Shown here piece after piece: positions 1 through 10,057 of a stretch of 26,651 nt of DNA. Position 1 is the stretch's first letter, and the number at the start of each line of letters is the position of its first letter. The stretch lies in contig BLJB01000491.1 in NCBI GenBank assembly GCA_013423325.1, forward strand, positions 5,881-32,531, given 5' to 3'. Under the pieces are notes generated by a model. It saw nothing but the letters and a program-made list of their open reading frames with translations. It was not told where the DNA came from and did no database searches. A program made the position numbers and the translations under genes. This DNA comes from Usnea hakonensis. Its lineage: Eukaryota; Ascomycota; Lecanoromycetes; Lecanorales; Parmeliaceae.

Positions 1-429
1 TTCCAAAGTCATACTGAATCACTCCACCAGACGACTCGGTGGGTTTGCTGATCACCACATCGCAACCCTCGAGGAAAAGGGACAGACCTCGGGCAAGGGA
101 TAAGCCTCAAATTAGGGATGGACCTACGAGAGAAATTCAATTTTGGCACTTATTATGTTGTTCCTAGTCACACGGATGGGAGCTATTTAGTATCATCGTT
201 CTACATTCCTACTTGATTGAAAAGATTCGCACGACCTTGCACGCGTACAATTATGGCATCTGTCCTTTGAGTCCCTTAAGTCCTATACGCAATGCTCGTT
301 CAGAGCTGATATTCCAGCTCTAGTAAACTAACGCTCTCGTCCAAATAGCCTCTTACAACATTTCGCAAACCATCTCGAACGTCCTCGGAAGCAGATACTG
401 CAATATCAATCAGTAAGTCACGGCGGTGG
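1..429. other. No recognisable gene
   Basis: I see no coding signal with recognisable protein features here. A GTAAGT near 413 could be the donor of an intron leading into the decayed gene that follows, but no convincing upstream exon was found. Confidence 0.3.
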
Positions 430-1074
430 GGAACAAGTCTTACCTGTCACAAGCATCTTTCCGGCCTTTTTAGCTGCCTTAAATTTTCTATCCCACCAGG
501 ACTCTTCTTCGTCTTCTGACGTGGCCAACGAACGCCCTCCTACCACTTCCGCCCGTAACAGCTCCTCTAGATTCATCACACCCTAGTGGATGGAGACCCG
601 CCGATGTTGGCCCTGGTTGAGCGAACCAGGACCGACATGGCCGGAGGCAGAGTAACAAAGATGCTCGGTCAATCGCTGTATTTCTTGACCATCGATAAGT
701 CTGATCTTCCTGATGACCAGAAGCGGCAACAGAAGGGGCTCGATTACGCAGAAGTCAAAATCGAGAGAGATCTGCTTCGCGTCGAGAGAGCTTTATATCA
801 TCCTTCGCTAAATCGATTCGCGTCGACCTCGGTATCCATTTTCCAGTTCTAAACACCTCAAACGACAAGAATTTATCAAACTTTGAGAAATCGCTGGCGA
901 AGTATCTTCCCCCGGTTACTTCTAGCGCCATCAGCTACGCATACCAAAACACCTCTGAGCGTTCGCCTCTCAGGAAGCTGCTGGCCCATATCTTCGCCTA
1001 CAACGTCAAGCCTGAAACATTGAACAAGGACATCCTGTCGTTCCCTGCTGAATTCATGGCCGAGGATGATAGGT
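430..1074 (+). pseudogene. Decayed fungal gene fragment, possibly the C-terminal part of a BTB-type protein
   Basis: Two open stretches in different frames lie end to end. The first (586-852, frame 1) has no ATG at its 5' end and is preceded by in-frame stops. It contains SLYFLTIDKSDLPDDQKRQQ. The second (about 783-1072, frame 3) holds LPPVTSSAISYAYQN, SPLRKLLAHIFAYNVKPETL and FPAEFMAEDD, then a possible GTGAGA donor at 1073. The pattern of LRKLL, an aromatic residue, V and a FP.EF ending resembles the region after the BTB fold in many uncharacterised ascomycete proteins, but this is recalled resemblance only. No start codon, no continuous frame and no downstream exon were found, because the foldback element begins about 200 bp further on. 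A multi-intron gene that I failed to splice is the alternative. Confidence 0.35.
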
Positions 1075-1288
1075 GAGAGTTAGGGGATTCTGCCGGATCT
1101 TCAAAGGCATTAAAAAGCATTGATAGGAGCGCAAAGTAAGAGAATGTCTCTTTGTAACGGGGTCTAGGCATGCGTGACTGAGCAACTCGTATATTGGTTA
1201 CTAGATAGACTGAATCCTGAGGAACCCAAGTGGGAATCCTCAGAGGCAGCATATTTAGCAGGGGAGAGTGCACCCCCATGCCAAGAAA

Positions 1289-1852
1289 ACTTAGCGATTT
1301 AAAAAGTAATGAGATTCCTTGGCACGATTCATCGCATCCCACCCCCAAAAAAATACCATAAAATTTTTAAAAGATCATAAATCAATAGAATCAAAAATAG
1401 GTATATAATCTATAATAACGCTACGTAGTATCTATAAGTATTATAAAATATAGAGTCAAATACGCTCTTTTAAATATAATTTACTAGAAATTCTATATAA
1501 TACGCGTTATAGATATATATGTAGTTGAACATAATTTTCTGATTTTCTTGATTTGGAGGGGGGATTTTTTGCTGAGGCCGACAAAAAATCCCCCCCCCAA
1601 AATTCAGAAAAATTAGAAAATCAGAAAATCGTATATATCTATAACGCGTAATATATAGAATTTCTAATAAATTATATTTAAAAGAGCGTATTTGACTCTA
1701 TACTCTATAATATCTACGTAACGTTGTTGTGGATTGTGTACCTGATTTTCAATTCCATTGATTCATGATCTCTCAAAAAAATTTGGGGGTGGGATGCGAT
1801 GACTCGTGCCAAGGTTAGGGTTAGGGTTAGGGTTACTTTTAAATCGCTAAAC
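1289..1852. mobile_element. AT-rich foldback (MITE-like) element with long inverted arms
   Basis: The left arm (about 1289-1571) and right arm (about 1582-1852) are inverted copies around a centre near 1576. The centre is a GC-clamped hairpin: GGGGGGATTTTTTG at 1558-1571 pairs with its complement at 1582-1595 around a 10-nt loop. Inner arms are almost perfect: TAGAGTCAAATACGCTCTTT at 1451-1470 is mirrored at 1681-1700. Outer arms carry small indels. The ends share CCTTGGCACGA followed by a C-rich block (1317-1345, mirrored at 1786-1814), with AGCGATTTAAAA outside it. No ORF lies inside, so if mobile it would depend on proteins made elsewhere. I could not define a clean target-site duplication. 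An inverted duplication by another route is the alternative. Confidence 0.75.
1813..1835 (+). repeat. Interstitial telomere-type array, (TTAGGG)3 plus partial units
   Basis: Three exact TTAGGG units at 1815-1832 are preceded by GG and followed by TTA. TTAGGG is the usual telomere repeat of filamentous ascomycetes. The array lies inside the right arm of the foldback element, between its CCAAGG block and its TTACTTTTAAATCGCT block. The matching place in the left arm (1310-1316) instead holds a 7-base unrelated sequence. Confidence 0.9.
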
Positions 1853-2984
1853 TTACTATGCGACTGCTATAGCCGCACAGCTGCACCAGAGGGATAGTCT
1901 CCCGAATCTGGCCTAGATGTATGTTGGATCCCTGGACTTCTGACAGGCCGCCTCATGCCCAGACCTCATGGCCCTTACACTCTTTAATGCTGGGAATCCG
2001 TGCTATAAGTCCTCCATAGAAGATTTCTGCTGTAGAGGTAGATTCTAATGATCCCTAACGTCTTTCGAAAGAAAGATAACGAGGGAGATATGCTCATCCA
2101 GCAAACAGAGCAATCAACCTATACAGTAGAACCATGAATAGCCGTCTTCCTCCCCAGTAGACTTATGCCCTGCTTGTATTCCAACTTCCTGAGCGCCTTG
2201 TAGGCGCGTGACATTGTAAAAGCTCGTCCTCAAGCATTCACCAGTGTGGGATTTTAGAGCTGTTAGGATAAGGGAGGAACTCGGCGTTTCATAGACGGAT
2301 CCGAGATTGAGCCTGAAGCGTTGGCTTATGCCGTCTTAAACAGAGTGGCTTCCCCAGGCGACCTGGTCGATAAGCCCTCGATGCACATGAATCTCCTTGA
2401 GGGTACTGGGGTCCTGTCAGCTTATGCTCAAAAGCTGATCAATGTATATAGAGCACTGACAACGTAGATTGGTCCGCTACCACTTGGTAGAAACGTAGGA
2501 CAGCATCTCTTGGATCAGGCTGGGAATCGTGATAATCGCAGTCAACCAGTACGTGGCATCGGGCCTTGTCTTGTAAGACCTCTCCTTGTGCGTGTATAAA
2601 GTCTTTCTCAAAATCAAAATCGCGACCTAGTAATTTCAAGCATGCCGCTGTGGCAACAAGGAGGTCTTTCTCTGCTGGTGGTCCTGGGACCTGATCAGTC
2701 CGAAATTTGATGAAAATCCGAAGAGCCATAGAGGAATTGTTGAACAGTTGAATCAATATTGATAGCACTGTTTTCATTCTCGCGATGAGATTTGATATTA
2801 CTTATCTATGCTACACTAGCGCTCGAAAGTTTCCGCAACAAAGTAACTCCGTCCCGCCATCTCGATCTCAAACTCTCTGAGCCCCGAGAGCCCCTTTACA
2901 CCATATCGCTAAACCCTTTTCCCGGTAGCCTGCTTTGCTATTAGAAAGCGGTACACTCATCCATTCTGCATGTTTATCGTAACA
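1853..2984. other. Mostly non-coding; one unrecognised minus-strand ORF
   Basis: No gene is recognised. The only notable open frame is 2439-2777 on the minus strand (112 codons, with PPAEKDLLVATAACLKLLGR). It has no family resemblance I know and no clear introns. It may be a remnant or chance. Confidence 0.3.
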
Positions 2985-3155
2985 TTAGGAGGACGGAGGT
3001 GTCGGATAATTGCACGCTGGGCAATTCCCGTTTGCGGCGCCAAAATATGGCATTCTGATTCCTGTACAGCCAGTTCCGTTGATGACGCCTTGGCAACGCA
3101 CAATCTCTCCCGTGGCCCTATGTCCGCAGTCATAGTCGTACTGGCGATGATCGCA
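2985..3155 (-). CDS. Tiny cysteine-rich protein of a common ascomycete type
   Basis: This is a 56-residue ORF starting MCDHRQYDYDCGHRATGE and ending in PTPPSS. It has six cysteines, at about residues 2, 11, 22, 31, 46 and 49, in a C-x-H-x(2)-Y-x-Y-x-C-G-H layout followed by paired cysteines (CPAC). Many ascomycete genomes encode very short proteins that start with this C.H..Y...CGH pattern, which may bind a metal. The function is unknown. The frame is open 14 codons further upstream to an ATG at 3197, but I prefer the internal ATG because the family pattern starts there. There is no convincing signal peptide. The opposite strand also has an ORF here (2970-3191), which I take as a shadow. Confidence 0.5.
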   Translation of the reverse strand, partial: CDHRQYDYDCGHRATGEIVRCQGVINGTGCTGIRMPYFGAANGNCPACNYPTPPSS

Positions 3156-3197
3156 CATCTTGCACGATGTAGCACTTGTACACACCATTAACAGCAA

Positions 3198-4167
3198 GGT
3201 TGAAAGGCAGATGTGAACTGACGATAGTGGGGATATAGTAATGGGAGCCTTCAGTCGCTAAGACGAGGTACTGAGGTGAATAGGTTGTTGAGAGGCCGAC
3301 TGAAGTGGATATTTATGTGGTCGATGGGAAGTAGAAATGAGAAGCGACTCTTCTTATAGAAGTCAGGATCTATAAGAGTGTTTGGAAAATTGAATCAGCA
3401 GTAGAAGGGTGAGACGTGCTCTGACCTGTTCAAGTCTAATGGTTGAATTAATTGGAATTCTGATGAGCAGAAAAGGGATGAGCCAATTGAAATGCGTGCG
3501 AGAGATCATGCTTTATGTCTGTATCCAATCGTGAAAGACTCAAAACGGGCTTTCAAGCCTCTCTCTTGTCATAATACCACTGCGGCATCACGATACCGAG
3601 CATCAATGCCAAGTGGCCTATGTAGTCTATGCATGACAATCACCGCCCTGTCAAGGACCTTGGGGCGGGAAGCTAATGGCGAGAAATTTGTACATTCGAT
3701 TGCAGGGAGCAAAATAAACAGTGATAACGCTGGAGCACCCCGCCTAGCTGTCCACGGGCATTTGGGAGAGGCTATGACGTAATTAGACCGGTGTCCTGCC
3801 TTGGCGTGCTGATTGCGCCCCACTTTCAAGTTACAGCGAATTTGGGCATCACTAGTGAAACTGTGTATACGCCCCAGTGCAAATTACTACAAAGGCCACA
3901 AAACAGTGAGTCACAGCTCCTCCTGTGAGTGAAACATTCCTGCGTGCTGACGTGTTATCGGGAGGGTTCCACGAGCGTTACATCTACCAGATAAGAACTG
4001 CAGCCATCACTCAAGGGAGAACTGCTTTTTCCAAGTGCTTGTTTCCTGTGGACGGGTCAAAGATATCGGAAAGGAGCCCTTGCCTCACTTTTCTATAGAT
4101 CGAACGGCCGTACTTCTTTGGCCGCCAACTCCCCACCGACAATCACCTGTTCTCAACAAGGGTTGCC
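3198..4167. other. Intergenic stretch
   Basis: No gene is recognised. ORFs at 3492-3782 (plus) and 3569-3829 (minus) overlap each other, lack introns or motifs, and are probably chance. Confidence 0.35.
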
Positions 4168-4395
4168 ATGGCATCGGCTGAGGGAGAGAAGCATCTGCAG
4201 CAAACAGAGCTAAAGGGCACAAAAGTCAAGGACATCTTAAAGGATTTTCAAAAGTGGCTTGCTAGGGCGCATTTTGAGGTAGCGGACCGTGCCAAGAGTG
4301 AGAAGTTGAAGATATGCGATGACCCGGGTCTCGATGAAGCCTCCCAGCCGCTCCTCATTGAGTTGGGTGTCTACAAGGTGATTCCGTTTAAATGA
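4168..4395 (+). CDS. Small hypothetical ORF
   Basis: This is a 75-codon ORF with a good fungal start context (TTGCCATGG). The protein is charged and probably helical (KVKDILKDFQKWLARAHFEV), with no family I recognise. A possible intron from GTG at 4378 to the AG at 4424 would extend the frame to a TGA near 4643, but the added residues look unlike a conserved protein. It may be the first exon of a decayed gene, or chance. Confidence 0.25.
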   Translation: MASAEGEKHLQQTELKGTKVKDILKDFQKWLARAHFEVADRAKSEKLKICDDPGLDEASQPLLIELGVYKVIPFK

Positions 4396-4665
4396 GTCAT
4401 TGTGTCCTGGTTGACAAAATCTAGACACATTCACGACGTCGTACATATAGTGTTTTACGCATCCTCCCATCTTACACTGCATCACTCGATAATCCCACCG
4501 CTTCCGCCGACTTAGTACCAATTCGGATCCTCGAGGGAACGCCAACTGTCTCAGGGCAAGCTTTGAAACCCGAGTGGTCTGTACACATCACTAGAGGGGT
4601 CGAAGTCAGCTCAGCACTGGACCTACTCGTCGTTGTAACTCACTGAGTCGTTTCGACATCTAGTG

Positions 4666-5322
4666 CTATACGTGGAGAGAAGGCGGTTGTGGAGACATAG
4701 CGAAAGGATCGCACGATATCGGCCCTGGTACATCGAACCCAAGCTCGAAGTTATGAGGTGGAAGGGGAGGAAGGCTGTCTTTTACAAGTGCTGCGAGATT
4801 GTATGAATACCCCGAGGTCTCTTGCTGGGGAGGTAGAGAGTTGGCCTGTGCAGTTACTGCGGGGTCGTATGGATATGCTAAGTTCTCATATGAGAGAGAT
4901 GGAAGGTTTCCTGTTGCAAGTACTGCGAGATCATATGAATACCCTGTGATCTCCTGAGGGGGAGGTGAAGAGTTGACCTGTGCAGGTACCGCGTGATCGT
5001 ATGCTGAGTTTTTATATGGTAGAGATGGAAGGTTTTCTCTTGCAAGTACTGCGAGATCGTATGAGTACCCCGAGGTCTCCTGTGGGGGAAGTGGAGAGTT
5101 GCCCTGTGCAGGTACTGCGGGATCGTATGGATACGCTGTGTTATCAGGTGGGAGTATTGTGAGGTTGTATTGATATGCTGAGTTCTCATTTGGGAGAGGT
5201 GGAGGATTGGCTTTTGCAAGTGCTGCGAGGTTGAAGTGAGGCATTGAGCTGATACGGGGTTCGCATTCCACTATCCATTGCGCAGGGTTCGTGTTACCTA
5301 TATCATTGTGACTTTCAGACAT
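4666..5322 (-). CDS. Tyr/Pro-rich protein built of ~22-residue tandem repeats
   Basis: The ORF has 218 codons. After a short unique N-terminus (MSESHNDIGNTNPAQW), residues about 29-191 are successive ~22-residue units of the form YSYDLAVLARENLPSLPYKN alternating with YPYDPAVPAQGNSPLPPQ. I count about eight units, and one is shortened by two residues. The tail is unique (FELGFDVPGPISCDPF). There is no signal peptide and no hydrophobic segment. The composition suggests an intrinsically disordered protein. It lies 155 bp downstream of the next minus-strand gene. The repeats keep frame and the Y-x-Y-[DN] and LP-x-LP cores despite changes, which argues for translation. I do not recognise the family. 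An unspliced first exon is possible. Confidence 0.5.
   Translation of the reverse strand: MSESHNDIGNTNPAQWIVECEPRISSMPHFNLAALAKANPPPLPNENSAYQYNLTILPPDNTAYPYDPAVPAQGNSPLPPQETSGYSYDLAVLARENLPSLPYKNSAYDHAVPAQVNSSPPPQEITGYSYDLAVLATGNLPSLSYENLAYPYDPAVTAQANSLPPQQETSGYSYNLAALVKDSLPPLPPHNFELGFDVPGPISCDPFAMSPQPPSLHV
4750..5238 (-). repeat. ~66-bp coding tandem repeat (132-bp paired period)
   Basis: This DNA encodes the 22-residue units of the repeat protein. Two unit types alternate, giving a visible ~132-bp higher-order period. On the plus strand the recurring text is of the form TTGCAAGTACTGCGAGATCG and ACTGCGGGATCGTATGGATA. Confidence 0.75.
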
Positions 5323-5477
5323 TCATCATCTTCAGAGTCCGACATTTTCACGCAACATACCGCTTCCGCTAATATCCGAATGCATAGGATTGTTCTGAAC
5401 ATTGCTTTGCGCAATTGCTGTATTATTCGCTTGGACACTCCGAACGTCCGTCGCACTTTCCTTGTTTCCTGTTCTTG

Positions 5478-6712
5478 TCAGTACTGATTAATCTGACGAT
5501 ATCGAAAAGTGATACCTATAGATTCGCGCCCCCATTGCGTAGGCCTACAACGTAGACCTTTGTGAATCTCTGCCTGAGATTGTTCACCTTCGCCACCACT
5601 GTTGCCTCTTTCCCATGCCGTCGTTGAAATATGATTGCCAAATTGTGAAATACTTTGACGTTGAGTCGTCTCTTGGTCAAGCCGGCGGCGTTTTCTGCTG
5701 GCTTCTGGCGAAGACTCACGCGGGCCCTTCCTTCGCGATATGTCACTGCACCATGCTGTACAAAAATTAGCGGCGCCAATTCCAGCACTGAATACATACC
5801 GTCATATTGATTCTGGCAGCCATCAAGCCAGTCCGCTTTCGTTTCCGCTAGCTCCATGATCCATCCCGTCTGCTTCATGCCTCTTACCAAGGAGTCAAGG
5901 TCTTCATACTTGACAACTCGAAAGCGTCTGTATTTAAAGCTCAAGATCGCAGAGATTGCCCTTTTGCCAAGTAAACTTTCGAGGACAAGCATCTTGATTC
6001 CATGTTCGATCCCCGTTCTGGTTACTTGCGTATTTATGAATCGGTGACCGTTGAGATTGATGTACTCCTTGATGTGTCCGGCGGCCTTCTCTTGTGCAGT
6101 CGCTAGATCTTCCACCAGCTCACTGACTCTCGAGGACTTGTAAGTGCAGTTTTCCCACTGGCTGTACTCGATAGCCAGGGACCGCTGGCTCAAACCCTTT
6201 CGAAATCTGACTTTGTCCGACTGGCGACGTTTATCAAGCTGGAGATCAACGACACGAGGATCCTCAATCATCCGTTCCAGCTCATCCCTGGTATCTTCAA
6301 ACTCCGACCTTGATAGGAAGTCCTTGATCTGTACTGAACTTTTGTTCAAAGCCTCAATCAGGCTCGAGATCGAGTTCGGTAGAGAGTGACCGTCAGCGGA
6401 GGACGGAGAGGAGCTTAGGTGGATTGACGATATTGAATCCTGAGTACCAAGAGTGGCAGAGTATGTGTCTGTAATGTTCGATACATCAGAAGTGGAAGTT
6501 TGAGAGTGCGAACAGGGTATTGGTAAACTCTGAGTTTCGAGGGAGGGCGAAAATCTGTTCGTATCCTGAGGATGTGAGGAATTCGCCACGAGTGCCTGAA
6601 GCTTTTGAAAAGCCAATGGAACCTGAGTTCTAAGAGACCGGAGCGTCTCTTTAGAAACATTGCAAAGGACGTCGAGAGCTTCCAGAACGCGGTCATGCTC
6701 GTTGAGAGACAT
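5478..6712 (-). CDS. Conserved fungal protein of unknown function
   Basis: The start is ATG at 6712 (MSLNEHDRVLEAL). An unspliced reading gives 398 residues ending at 5516. I prefer removing a 44-bp intron (5756-5799, GTATGT...TACAG), which changes frame and gives about 396 residues ending at 5478. The spliced tail has a basic KRRR patch after WCSDISRRKGPRESSPEASR. Residues about 1-120 are Ser-rich and low-complexity. The middle (DKVRFRKGLSQRSLAIEYSQ through GIEHGIKMLVLESLLGKRAI and SFKYRRFRVVKYEDL to WLDGCQNQYD) is a folded-looking helical domain resembling uncharacterised ascomycete proteins often seen in multiple copies. The KRRR patch suggests nuclear location, which is inference. No catalytic motif is visible. 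The reading is intact except for the intron choice. Confidence 0.65.
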
Positions 6713-7249
6713 CTGTAGAGCTGATATTTGTGAAATAAGAGGAAGCCGAAAAGAAAGCGACGAACGTGGCTCGGAGGCTAGAAGCGACGCTAGCTAGACG
6801 GGACCCCTGTCTTTCACAACCGGTTCTAATGCAGCTAGGGTAGTAGTAGGCTGCGGGGACCCTGACCCCCCTCCTTCCACTAGTTCTCGCCGGTCAAGCC
6901 ATTCGCTTAATACTTTCTTACACGCTGTGTTCGATAGGACGTGATAAAGACATGGATCTTCACATCCAACGTGGGATACTTGGAGACTCACATCAATTCT
7001 TACCATGTCTCCGTCCGATTTTGTCTAACAAGCGCGCCACATCCACGGCTCAGTACTGCTCGATCGGGACAGAGCTCGGTCACAGTAAGAGTGACCAAGA
7101 AGCAATGAACGGATTCCCTTTGGTATTGAGATACGCCAGCAAGATCAGCATTGTTAATCACTTCATCGTGCTAGTATTGGAGTCATTCTGATTTGGGTCT
7201 ATGAATAAGGAGAGGAGAAACCACTACTATCATGTTCATCCACAGCTCC
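6713..7249. other. Intergenic region between divergent genes
   Basis: This is the 5' side of the minus-strand gene ending at 6712 and of the plus-strand membrane/isochorismatase-like gene. ORFs at 6794-7006 (minus) and 6952-7191 (plus) have no recognisable features. No other element was seen. Confidence 0.4.
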
Positions 7250-7256
7250 TATATAG
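7250..7256 (+). promoter_or_regulatory. Candidate TATA box
   Basis: TATATAG lies 137 bp upstream of the preferred ATG at 7393 and is followed by pyrimidine-rich DNA (CTTGTTCACTCC, TCTGTTGTTTTTATT), as in many fungal promoters. It argues for the ATG at 7393 over the in-frame ATG at 7201. Confidence 0.45.
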
Positions 7257-7392
7257 AACCTATGGATCTTGCAGCCTCGTCTTCAAAAGTTCCCTAGGTA
7301 GTGCTGTCTTTGTCTTGTTCACTCCGTTTGTTAGGTACCGCTTTGTCTCCTGCAGCCTCACCTGCACGCTTACACCCTCTGTTGTTTTTATT

Positions 7393-9540
7393 ATGGATAG
7401 GGTCGCAGCGAAAGCTTATCTAAGCGTTCTTATTTGTGTCCTCGTCGCTGATCTTGTATCACTTGCTCTCCTGCGCTGGCAGCTTATCCGTTTCCGTTCG
7501 AAGTCTGAGCTATTCCGTCGACCACAGACATGGATTCTAATATTGAAATGCGTCTTGGACTCCGCTCTGGTCAGTCTGATGGTGATGGACACCTCAAGGG
7601 GGGTTGACGACGGTAAACCAAGACCATTTCGAGTATCACGTATGTTATCGCGGCTGATTGATTCGTTCAGGAGAACGGTTTGGGCTCGCTGTTGACCTAC
7701 TGTTTCGCTTCTCTATCTCATGTGTATCAATCGCAGAGGTTTGTCTTCTATCAAAGGAATCTATCAATGCATATACTAACGTTAAAAGCTCCTATTCACG
7801 CGGTGCATGTTCCCGAAAGTGAGTCTCCACCACTTTGGATGGTGGTGGCGTAAGTGTGGTCCTATTGGGACCGTCTTCCTTATCCTCTTGAAATTTTTGC
7901 CTCTTATCGGGTACAGTCATGCCAGCGCCGTGGGACCTGCATACGCTGAACCAGACTGCAGCTTGCATAAAGACGTACTTCATTTTTGGACTGTTTTCAG
8001 CGCAATCATCATCGAGTATTTGCTCTTCAGTGTACTTTACTGGTGGGCCTTCTACCAAAATTATCCGAAATGGACAGCCGGTCGTGTAGCAATTCCCATG
8101 TCTTGTTCTGCGGCTGTCCTCGTGGCTTCGGTATTTTTGATGATGCGGCGGAAGTTGCTGTCAGTTCAATATCTACTTCTTGCAGTAAGAAAGCAACTTC
8201 AAGATCCGAAGACCTTTCTAACAATCATGGCAGAGCTTTCTCTTGCTTATCACTTTTCACCTTTTGATACGAAGCGTTCACACCGAGTATGTCTTCTTTC
8301 GAGCTCGAACCGAGGGCGATCAAAGGGTACCGGGAATGATATCAGACCAATCAGCTCGTGTCCTCAATAATGATATTGACCGTAGAAAACCATCTACATC
8401 AACATCAAGGAAACCATTGAGCCAGGATATAGGTAATTCCATGGAGCTTTACGCGTGGAGCATATCAGAGATCCACGTGGCAAAGGATCAAGGAATGTCA
8501 AAAGAAGAGAAGATAGTCTATACCCGGTCTCTGTACGAGGGCAGGGGCGACATTGATTCCGGTAAGTCTTGGTGCGCTACAGATCGCGAGCACCCTTGCT
8601 GCTTTACGCTCGTGCCAACCTAAAACCGGTCTTGAGATTTCAGTTCTGACACTATGTTGCAGCTGATATCACCGTTGAAAAGTCCTCCAATTCCCGCGAC
8701 CTTCATTTATCCTTATGCGCCACACTACCTGAGGGCTGGCATCACCAAATGATCAACATCACCCCAGACTCGATGTTCACAAGAGAAGAGCCTACATCAA
8801 CAGGAATGGTTGGCAAAAAAGACAACACAGGAGCGCTGACGAAGGTTGAGTATGAATCACGGAACGGCGAGAGGAACGACCAAAGGTCGGGAAGTATAAG
8901 CAAGCTTGATTCGAATATAATTAATTCGGACTCGGAAAGTGGTCTCTGCAACAGCACCGCACTCAACAAATCATCTAGTCTAGATCTTCCGCTGACTCAG
9001 AAAACAAAGATGTTGATGGTTATCAACTTACAGAATGACTCCTTCAGCGTCCCGGGTGGTCACTGCTTGACCACAAGTTGTGATTTCGTCCCCCGTCTAA
9101 CTCAGGCGATCCCATACTTCCGCAAAGACGGAGGCATCATCTGCTGGGTGTGTACGGATCTGGATCAAGAGGTGAAGTCACACACAGCGGGAATTAACGG
9201 GGCCGAAATATGTGGCGAGCTCCTCGATGTGGTGGATAAGGAAAAGGACTTGATGGTGACGAAACATCACTACTCCGCTTTCGAACAGACAGCATTGCTG
9301 GAGGCTTTGCGGATGAATCTGGCCATCAATCATATCTATCTTTGCGGCTCTTTGACTGATGTGGATATTCACTCCACAGCAGCAGACGCAGTACGGCACG
9401 GACTGCATGTCACTATAGTTGAAGATTGCCTTGGGTTTCGAAGCGTAGAAGATCACGAAGAAGCCAAGCGTCAGATGACAGACATTATGGGTGTGGATGG
9501 GATTGAATGTGAAGGGATGATTATGAAATCTGGGGGCTGA
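7393..9540 (+). CDS. Seven-hydrophobic-segment membrane protein fused to an isochorismatase-like pseudoenzyme domain
   Basis: Predicted exons are 7393-7612, 7671-7738, 7789-8184, 8234-8561 and 8663-9540. All junctions keep frame and give 629 residues. Introns 2 and 4 have TACTAAC and TCTAAC-type branch sites at 7774 and 8216 (the 50-bp and 49-bp introns). Hydrophobic segments fall near residues 9-29, 47-64, 78-100, 119-137, 161-184, 194-214 and 220-241. A polar linker rich in Ser and charged residues (about 250-450) follows, then an isochorismatase-like cysteine hydrolase fold (about 450-625): MLMVINLQNDSF, LMVTKHHYSAFEQTALLEAL, YLCGSLTDVDIHSTAADA and IVEDCLGFRS. In active members the triad is Asp, Lys and Cys. 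Here the Asp position is Asn (about 459), Lys is kept (about 538) and the Cys position is Asp (about 572), so hydrolysis is unlikely. A binding or sensing role is inference. The alternative is two adjacent genes wrongly joined at the 101-bp intron. Confidence 0.7.
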
Positions 9541-9986
9541 CCCGTGCCAGATACGGAACCCCTTGGAGATGGACAAGGGATGAAGTGAGCCGCGAAAGGT
9601 CCGGAGATGCAGGTAGAGATACGGTGTCCTTGTTCTTGCAGTATGGCTTTGTGATACCATTAGAACTGCGAGTAAACAATGTTACTATTGCCGTACCTTG
9701 AACGCCAGGGGTCCATTAGAAGCAGGGTAAAGGGTATGAGAAAGACGCGTTCCATACAGACGATCTTGATTCGTTAATAATTAGCTCGAAGGACCTGCCT
9801 CAAGGCGTGACTGATAAATGGAAGTCGGGAGCTTCAAGATAGTCTAGCCTGCTTGCGGCTTTTGACGATGAGCAAACATCTAGAAGTTCCACGTTAGAAC
9901 ACCTCAATCAGAGCCTAGGGTCTGCCCCTGTCCCCTCTCCTGTCACTCGAAGTCTTGATTCAGGAGTCTTTTCCCCTACGACCGAA
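9541..9986. other. Intergenic region
   Basis: No gene was seen. The minus ORF 9178-9660 is mostly a shadow of the preceding exon. Confidence 0.4.
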
Positions 9987-9992
9987 TATAAA
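9987..9992 (+). promoter_or_regulatory. Candidate TATA box
   Basis: TATAAA lies 66 bp upstream of the ATG at 10058 of the small two-exon gene, with CT-rich sequence between. Confidence 0.4.
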
Positions 9993-10057
9993 GCCCGAGA
10001 CCTCCCACTTCGCTTTGAACTGCGAGGGTCTTGACTTTCGCCCAGTCCGCCATCGTC

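Noticed and set aside
998..1348. 116-codon minus-strand ORF
   Set aside because: It runs into the left arm of the foldback element and has no protein-like features.
3492..3829. Overlapping ORFs on both strands
   Set aside because: They overlap each other with no motif, intron or family resemblance.
7647..7670. A shorter intron starting at GTATGT (7649) in the same gene
   Set aside because: It would be about 22 bp, too short. The 58-bp choice from GTAAAC at 7613 also keeps frame and has a plausible branch site.
7854..7920. A GTAAGT...TACAG intron inside exon 3 of the membrane/isochorismatase-like gene
   Set aside because: Removing it shifts to a frame with a stop and destroys two hydrophobic segments.
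9178..9660. 160-codon minus-strand ORF
   Set aside because: It is antisense to the isochorismatase-like exon, which has clear family motifs.
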